This document shows, piece after piece, positions 15,828 to 20,606 of a stretch of DNA of 20,606 nucleotides (position 1 is the first letter of the stretch; every line of letters starts with the position of its first letter). Made by a program: the position numbers and the translations under genes. The notes beneath the pieces were generated by a model that searched no databases, was not told the DNA's origin, and saw nothing but the letters and a program-made list of their open reading frames with translations. The stretch comes from Planctomycetota bacterium (GTDB lineage Bacteria > Planctomycetota > Planctomycetia > Pirellulales > Pirellulaceae), in NCBI GenBank assembly GCA_026692885.1, contig JAPLNJ010001236.1, forward strand, positions 1 through 20,606. Reading direction: 5' to 3'.

Positions 15828-16520
15828 CTAGGAAGGGGCTTCGGGCGAGGCTCGGCGCGCCAGTTCTGCACGCAGGCGGGCCACTTGGGCTTCGGCTGCG
15901 TGGCGCGCTTCGGCTTCGCGATTCGCCCGTTCGGCTTCGCGCTCCGCCCGTTCCGTGCGAGTCAGCAGCCGCTCGCCCGTGTCCAACCGATAGAACCGCA
16001 GCCGCTGCTCGACCATCACCAGCCTCAACCCCAACTCTTGGCTCTCCAGGCCGCCCGCCGAGTCCGGCTCGATTCGCACGTAACTATCGCCAGACAGCCG
16101 ATGGCCTTGTAGCGGTGGGTCCAGGTAGTCCTGAATCGGATCGAACAGGAAGTATTCCTTCACCGCCAGCCGGGCATAGAGTTTCGGCTTGTCCACGGTG
16201 TCCTTGCGCCAGGTCCTCTTGGAAGTCGTCTCGATCACCACGTCCGGCGATTGACCCTCGATCCAGATCTTGTAAACACGGCGTGTTTTCGGGGTGAGTC
16301 CTTTGACTACGAAGGCATCGGGCACGACGAACCGGCGCGGATTCCCTTGCTCGTAGTACACCAGCAGATCGCCCGACACATAGACCCGCTGGCCCTGGTA
16401 GAAATCCTCCAACACCTCAATGTGTTCGACCATCCGCTGGCGATGTACGTCCGTCTCGCCCATAGGTTTACCGTCCGATTCCGGATAGGTGACGTGTGTG
16501 ACGTCGATCACTGAACTCAT
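15828..16520 (-). CDS. Uma2-family (DUF820) PD-(D/E)XK-type putative endonuclease
   Basis: 230 residues from ATG 16520, preceded by GGAGGAG. The frame is open 38 codons farther upstream, but that stretch includes a palindrome and lacks protein character. Core motifs fit the Uma2 restriction-endonuclease-like fold: VVPDAFVVKG with D68, then SPDVVIETTSKRTWRKD with E97, then DKPKLYARLAVKEYFLFDP with conserved D127. The C-terminus (about 185-230) is a charged coiled coil, TERAEREAERANREAEARH, typical of cyanobacterial and planctomycete members. Family members occur in large paralogous sets of uncertain role; nuclease activity is inferred from fold only. A truncated copy of its 5' end lies just downstream, evidence of local duplication. 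Confidence 0.88.
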   Translation of the reverse strand: MSSVIDVTHVTYPESDGKPMGETDVHRQRMVEHIEVLEDFYQGQRVYVSGDLLVYYEQGNPRRFVVPDAFVVKGLTPKTRRVYKIWIEGQSPDVVIETTSKRTWRKDTVDKPKLYARLAVKEYFLFDPIQDYLDPPLQGHRLSGDSYVRIEPDSAGGLESQELGLRLVMVEQRLRFYRLDTGERLLTRTERAEREAERANREAEARHAAEAQVARLRAELARRASPEAPS

Positions 16521-16960
16521 GTCTGCGGCTCCTCCTGCCCGGCCCTGTGGCCGTGTGTTTCCCAGCTCCATGATACCATTTCGGGCGGCAGGCGGAAGAC
16601 GGAAGAGAAAACCGAAGACAGGGTCTGACCCCATGTATCGTTCGACGGGGGCGAACGGCGGGCAGGAACATCGGGGACAGGAAGATGAGGGCAGGCAGAT
16701 ATCAGCAGCGATGCGTGGAGGTGCCCCAGCACCAGCTGGAAGTCGCGCGAGAGCATGTAACGCACCTCGCGAAGCTCGGTCGGCGGCGGCCCGACGTGCG
16801 TCTCCGAGAGGTTAAAGAGAGAATTGAATCCGGGAGTGGGTCGTTCGTAGAAGTCATCGCCTGTGAGTGCGGTGAACGGTCGGGGTGGCTGGCGGCTGAG
16901 CCGAGCGAAGCCCCAGTCCCCGATTTCTAGGGCATCGCGGCACTCTGCCCCAGCCGACAG
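16521..16960. other. Intergenic region with small palindrome and decayed coding traces
   Basis: These 440 bases lie upstream of the Uma2 gene and downstream of the ACS transporter. They include an 11-bp palindrome GGGTCTGACCC at 16621-16631, a type often seen in REP-like intergenic repeats, and a short plus-strand frame described separately. No RNA gene or clear terminator is visible. The Uma2 promoter must lie near its start. Confidence 0.5.
16685..16930 (+). pseudogene. Short frame with FlgM-like motif fragment (tentative)
   Basis: 81 codons. The stretch REHVTHLAKLGRRRPDVRLR followed by EVKERIESGS resembles the C-terminal helix region of FlgM-like anti-sigma-28 proteins in planctomycetes (pattern PxVRxxxVxxxxxxIxSG). 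The expected continuation (YETPEKLxxALDRLL-like) is missing and replaced by unrelated residues. There is no good ribosome binding site. It is either a degraded fragment or a chance resemblance. Confidence 0.25.
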
Positions 16961-18496
16961 TTATTGATGCGCCGGTCCTTGGGCCTCTTCTGGGGCGACC
17001 GATTGGGTGGCGTCAATCAGGAGCCAACAGACCACACCCATCAGGTAGACGGCGGCAAAAATGTAGAAATTCAGGTGATATCCCTGCAACAGACCGGCCG
17101 TCTTATCGACCTGCGAAAGCTCCTCGACCGTCGACCCCAGGCCCGCGGCGTGGCCGGCGAGCGCTTGAGCCAGGATGTAGCCCGACATCCAACTCGCCAG
17201 CGTGCCGCCGAGGTTGCCGACCATGTTCATCATGCCTGCCACGATGGCGGCGTAACGCCGGCCAATGTCCTGGCAGATGGCCCAGGCCGGACCCATCGCC
17301 AAGTCGGTAAAGAAACCGGCCGAGGCGATCACCACGAAGAACCAGAAGGCCGTCGGTGCCAGCGGGGCCAGCAGGAAGCAGACGGCGGTGAACGCATGTG
17401 CGATCAACCCAAACAGCTTGCGGCCCAGGCGGCGGTTGCCCGTGCGGCGGATAAACCAGTCGGACAGGTAGCCGCCGGTCAGACAACCGACCGCCCCCAT
17501 CCATAACGGCCCGCCTTTATAGATTGCGCCCAGCATGTCGGTCTTGGCGATGCCGTATTGTGATTCCAGAAACCTCGGCAAATACGTGATGTAGAAATAC
17601 CAACCGTAGGCTTGGCAAGCGTACATCAGACAGAGCGCCCAGAGGTTTCGGCTGCGGAGGATGTGGCCCCAGGGAATGCCCTTGTGCGCCGCCTGGGATT
17701 CGGCTCCGCCAACGCGGATCAAGGCCAGTTCGGCGGCGTTGACCGTCGGCTTCTCTTCCGGCCGGTTGCGGAACCAGCGGGCGAACAGCACGCACCACAC
17801 CGCGCCAATCGCGCCGAACAGCCAGAACGACCAGCGCCAGCCGGGCAACAGCGGGTGGATCCAGACCTGATAGACCTGCTGGCCCTCGGCGTTCGTCACC
17901 GTCCGGCCCAGGCCCTCGACCAAAACGGCCCAAATGATTGGCGTCAGGCCGCCCATCAACCGGCCTGACATCCACACGCACCCCTGGGTGAAGCCCCGTT
18001 CGTCCATGGGAAACCAGTTGTGCAAGGCCCGCGTAATGTTCGGATAAGCCCCGGCTTCGCCCATGCCGAACACGAATCGGACCAGCACCAGCACCGCCAT
18101 CCAACCGACGGTCAGCGTGATCGGCCTGGCCCAGGGCAGCGGCAGCGAAAACGTCCAACCGTTCCAGGCCCAGTAGCCGACCACCCCGGTCAAGGCGGTG
18201 AACACCGACCACCACAGCACGATGCGCAGCAGCACGTTGCGTGGTCCGAACACGTCGCCCAGCCAGCCGCTGGGCACTTCGAACAACGAATAGGCCAGGG
18301 CGAAGGCTGTGAACGCCCATTTCAAGTCGGACTCGTCGTGCAGACCCAGCGCATCGATCAACGCCGACTGGCCGGAGGAGAAGCAGACGCGGTCCAGGTA
18401 GGTGATCATCGACAGCGTACAGGCGAAGCCCAGCACGCCGTAGCGCACGCGGGTCGGCCTCGCAGCTTGAACGGCGTCGGGAGAAAGTGTGCTCAT
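16961..18496 (-). CDS. MFS transporter, ACS (anion:cation symporter)-like
   Basis: 511 residues with about 12 hydrophobic segments. ACS-type signatures are visible: an N-terminal YLDRVCFSSG, then FALAYSLFEVPSGWLGDVFG in the loop 2-3 region, then VRFVFGMGEAGAYPNITRAL and WFPMDERGFTQG. The second half has YLPRFLESQYG, LTGGYLSDWFIRR and AGMMNMVGNLGG. Family members move organic anions such as hexuronates, galactonate or glucarate with protons. The substrate here cannot be assigned. It is an inner-membrane protein. It is divergent from the sugar-porter gene across 194 bases, so the two may share control and serve a common carbon source. The ribosome binding site is weak, and I see no regulator gene nearby. 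Confidence 0.87.
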   Translation of the reverse strand: MSTLSPDAVQAARPTRVRYGVLGFACTLSMITYLDRVCFSSGQSALIDALGLHDESDLKWAFTAFALAYSLFEVPSGWLGDVFGPRNVLLRIVLWWSVFTALTGVVGYWAWNGWTFSLPLPWARPITLTVGWMAVLVLVRFVFGMGEAGAYPNITRALHNWFPMDERGFTQGCVWMSGRLMGGLTPIIWAVLVEGLGRTVTNAEGQQVYQVWIHPLLPGWRWSFWLFGAIGAVWCVLFARWFRNRPEEKPTVNAAELALIRVGGAESQAAHKGIPWGHILRSRNLWALCLMYACQAYGWYFYITYLPRFLESQYGIAKTDMLGAIYKGGPLWMGAVGCLTGGYLSDWFIRRTGNRRLGRKLFGLIAHAFTAVCFLLAPLAPTAFWFFVVIASAGFFTDLAMGPAWAICQDIGRRYAAIVAGMMNMVGNLGGTLASWMSGYILAQALAGHAAGLGSTVEELSQVDKTAGLLQGYHLNFYIFAAVYLMGVVCWLLIDATQSVAPEEAQGPAHQ

Positions 18497-18690
18497 GGGG
18501 GCATCCGTGGCGAGAGACGCGGGGCGCGTGATTCAAATTGATCCGTGGAGATTGGAGAGCCCAGACCGCGTGCCATCGTACCGATTGCCGGATCGTGACG
18601 CAACTCGCCGCGGCTCCCATGCTCGACGAAGCGTGTCACAACGGGTATTTTGTTAGCGGCACTAGCTACTTCGCCTTCAGGAATCATCGC
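18497..18690. promoter_or_regulatory. Divergent promoter region of the two transporter genes
   Basis: This 194-base gap must hold promoters for both transporters. I see no convincing inverted-repeat operator or consensus -35/-10 pair. The plus frame stays open back to a TTG at 18538, but that extension lacks membrane-protein character, so I treat it as non-coding. Confidence 0.45.
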
Positions 18691-20193
18691 ATGCACACCG
18701 CACCCGTCGCGAACGACGGCCGATCCGCCGCCGTCCTGAATCTCAAGTACATCTGGACGATCAGCCTGGTTGCCGCCCTCGGCGGATTGTTGTTCGGCTA
18801 CGACTGGGTGGTGATCGGCGGCGCCAAGCCGTTCTTCGAGAAGTTCTTTCAGTTGGACAGCAAGGAGTTGAGCGGTTGGGCCAACAGTTGTGCCCTGTTG
18901 GGCTGTCTGGTCGGCTCGCTGATTTGCGGCGCGCTGAGCGACAAGCTGGGGCGCAAAATCCTGCTGTTGGCCTCCGCCGTGTTGTTCGGCGTGTCCTCGG
19001 TTCTGACGGGCTGGGCCTCCACGTTCACGCTGTTCGTGATCTGGCGCATCTTGGGAGGCGTGGCGATCGGCATGGCGTCGAACCTCTCGCCGATGTACAT
19101 CGCCGAAGTGGCGCCGGCCCACCTGCGAGGCCGGTTGGTGGCCATCAATCAATTGACGATTGTCATCGGCATCCTCGGCGCGCAGATCGTTAACTGGCTG
19201 ATCGCTGTCAAACTGCCGCATGCCGTGCCGGACGGGGCCTCGGCAGAGATCCTCCGGCAGGCGTGGAATAGTAACTTCGGTTGGCGGTGGATGTTCACCG
19301 CCGTGACGGCGCCGTCGCTGCTGTTCCTGATCGGCACCTGGTTGATCCCGGAAAGCCCCCGCTGGCTGGTGAAAAACGGCAGGGCGGATCGAGCCAGGCG
19401 GATTCTGGCCCGTATCGGCGGCGAGTCGTACGCGGCAGCGCAGGTCGACGACATTCAGCAAACCATCGCCGCGGAGGAAGTCCAACGCGTCCGCTTTGCG
19501 GACCTGTTGGAGCCGCGACTGCGGACCATCCTGCTGGTCGGCGTCACGCTGGCCGTGCTCCAGCAATGGAGCGGCATCAATTCCATCTTTAACTACGCCG
19601 AGGAGATCTATCGCGAGGCAGGGTACGGGATCGCCGACATCATGTTCAACATCGTGATTACGGGCACGATCAACCTGGTCTGCACGTTGGTGGCCATCGC
19701 TACCGTCGATCATTTCGGGCGCAGGATCCTGATGCTGGTCGGCTGCGCCGGGATTGCCGTCTCGCACGCCCTGATTGGCATTGCCTATGTGTTCGACCTG
19801 AAGGGATTCAGCGTGTTGGTCTTCACCCTGTGCGCGTTGGGCTGCTATGGATTGTCCCTGGCACCGGTGACCTGGGTGTTGATTTCGGAGATCTTCCCCA
19901 ACCGCATTCGCGGCGCGGCCATTTCCGTGGCCGTCTCCGCTTTGTGGATTGCCTGTTTCATCCTGACCTTCCTGTTCCCGATCCTGACGAGCAAGCTGGG
20001 TCTGGCGCTGACGGCAGGCCAGAGCTTTGCGGACGAGAGCCAGCGTGTGGGCGCGGCGGCCCGCCTGGGGATGGGGGCGACCTTCTGGATCTACGCCGCC
20101 GTCTGCGCCGTAGGTTTTGTCTTCATCCTGCTGCGGGTACCGGAAACCAAAGGCAAGACGCTGGAGCAAATTGAACGCGAGTTGGCGGGTTGA
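18691..20193 (+). CDS. Sugar-porter family MFS transporter
   Basis: 500 residues from ATG 18691, with AGGA nine bases upstream; length is close to typical bacterial xylose/glucose porters. Sugar-porter signatures are in order: LGGLLFGYDW (about 30-39), DKLGRKILLL in loop 2-3, RGRLVAINQL (about 146), PESPRWLVKNGR (from 220), QQWSGINSIFNYAEEIY (from 291, the TM7 sugar-binding motif), DHFGRRIL, and C-terminal PETKGKTLEQIE (from 484). About 12 membrane segments, inner membrane. Function by family is proton-coupled or facilitated monosaccharide uptake; the exact sugar is not readable. It is divergent from the ACS transporter. A palindromic element lies downstream. Confidence 0.9.
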   Translation: MHTAPVANDGRSAAVLNLKYIWTISLVAALGGLLFGYDWVVIGGAKPFFEKFFQLDSKELSGWANSCALLGCLVGSLICGALSDKLGRKILLLASAVLFGVSSVLTGWASTFTLFVIWRILGGVAIGMASNLSPMYIAEVAPAHLRGRLVAINQLTIVIGILGAQIVNWLIAVKLPHAVPDGASAEILRQAWNSNFGWRWMFTAVTAPSLLFLIGTWLIPESPRWLVKNGRADRARRILARIGGESYAAAQVDDIQQTIAAEEVQRVRFADLLEPRLRTILLVGVTLAVLQQWSGINSIFNYAEEIYREAGYGIADIMFNIVITGTINLVCTLVAIATVDHFGRRILMLVGCAGIAVSHALIGIAYVFDLKGFSVLVFTLCALGCYGLSLAPVTWVLISEIFPNRIRGAAISVAVSALWIACFILTFLFPILTSKLGLALTAGQSFADESQRVGAAARLGMGATFWIYAAVCAVGFVFILLRVPETKGKTLEQIERELAG

Positions 20194-20606
20194 GTGGGGT
20201 GGTTGACGCGGGGGCGGGAGTGGCGTGTTCAGTTTGTGCCTGTCAAGGCCAATTGATTTGATCCCGGTTCTATTCTGCGTTTGGGGCTGGGGAAGGCTTC
20301 CCCGTGGAGGCCGGCGTGATCCACTACTCTTCCGGCCCGAAGGGGCCAAAACAAATCAGCCCAGAGCGTCGCGGCGCTAGCCGCCGGTTCCGAACGCCAC
20401 CGGCGGCTAGCGCCTTGCCGCTCACAACTCACGATCTAAGCCTTGACAAAGCACTAGCCAACTGCGCTGATTTGTTTGGCCCCTTCGGAGCGAAAAAACC
20501 AGGAACATCCACCGTCTTTGCCACCCAACTTCCGTAAACAGTACCTGCCCGATGGCTTTCTTGCGCCAACCCCAACTTTGCATCACCCTCCCATTCCACA
20601 ACCCAG
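20194..20606. other. Intergenic region downstream of the sugar porter
   Basis: No gene is supported in these 413 bases. The first 140 bases show nothing I can name. From 20337 a nested palindromic element dominates (listed separately). The last 110 bases have lower GC and no credible start; a neighbouring gene may begin beyond the window. Confidence 0.6.
20337..20488. repeat. Nested inverted-repeat element (element C)
   Basis: The outer arms 20337-20360 (CCGAAGGGGCC...AAATCAGC) and 20466-20488 are complementary apart from one extra A. The inner arms 20373-20388 and 20399-20414 are perfect 16-bp complements (GGCGCTAGCCGCCGGT) around a 10-nt loop. About 50 bases between the inner hairpin and the right outer arm are unpaired by eye. 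It has the two-tier design of element B but an unrelated sequence. It could be a repeat unit or a transcript-end structure for the sugar-porter gene. Confidence 0.88.

Noticed and set aside
18493..20349. Minus-strand 618-codon frame opposite the sugar porter
   Set aside because: It is a hydrophilic Gln/Arg/Asp-rich translation, the typical mirror of a membrane-protein gene; the plus strand has clear sugar-porter motifs.

Overview
The window looks like chromosomal DNA from a high-GC planctomycete, probably Pirellulales-like. This rests on family content: an N-terminal LEPR-XLL-type motif on a large surface protein, a BBP7-type beta-barrel protein, a CRTAC1 (FG-GAP/ASPIC-UnbV) lipoprotein-like gene coupled to a TPR gene, a hydrazine-synthase-alpha-like/cytochrome c/FGE-like fusion, a Uma2 gene and a futalosine-pathway gene (mqnD). 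The lineage is inferred from these families only; there is no rRNA or tRNA to confirm it.

Layout. 1-1961 (-): 5' part of a large secreted/surface protein running off the left edge. 1962-2480: gene-free divergent region with a perfect 24-bp inverted repeat and a 9-bp triple tandem repeat. 2481-3740 (+): BBP7-like outer-membrane barrel. 3976-4269 (+): small conserved-looking hypothetical protein, convergent with a VOC-fold protein at 4277-4687 (-). 4962-5924 (+): secreted protein of unknown function, followed after 21 bases by mqnD (5946-6806). 6807-7085: nested palindrome and a protein-like fragment between convergent genes. 7086-11915 (-): 1609-residue fusion protein with two CxxCH haem sites. 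12297-15381 (-): overlapping CRTAC1 and TPR genes. 15427-15827: no intact gene; a truncated second copy of the Uma2 gene start and an unexplained block. 15828-16520 (-): Uma2. 16521-16960: decayed-looking region. 16961-18496 (-) and 18691-20193 (+): divergent pair of MFS transporters (ACS-type and sugar-porter type). 20194-20606: third nested palindromic element.

How the genes work together. The window is mostly cell-envelope and export functions (surface protein, barrel, secreted proteins, anchored TPR protein) plus solute uptake. Only two groups look like operons: the unknown secreted gene with mqnD, and CRTAC1 with TPR. I see no CRISPR array, phage module, intact transposase or complete defence system. 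The points most worth following are the haem/FGE-like fusion, the unexplained block at 15427-15772 next to a truncated Uma2 copy, and the three unrelated palindromic intergenic elements.
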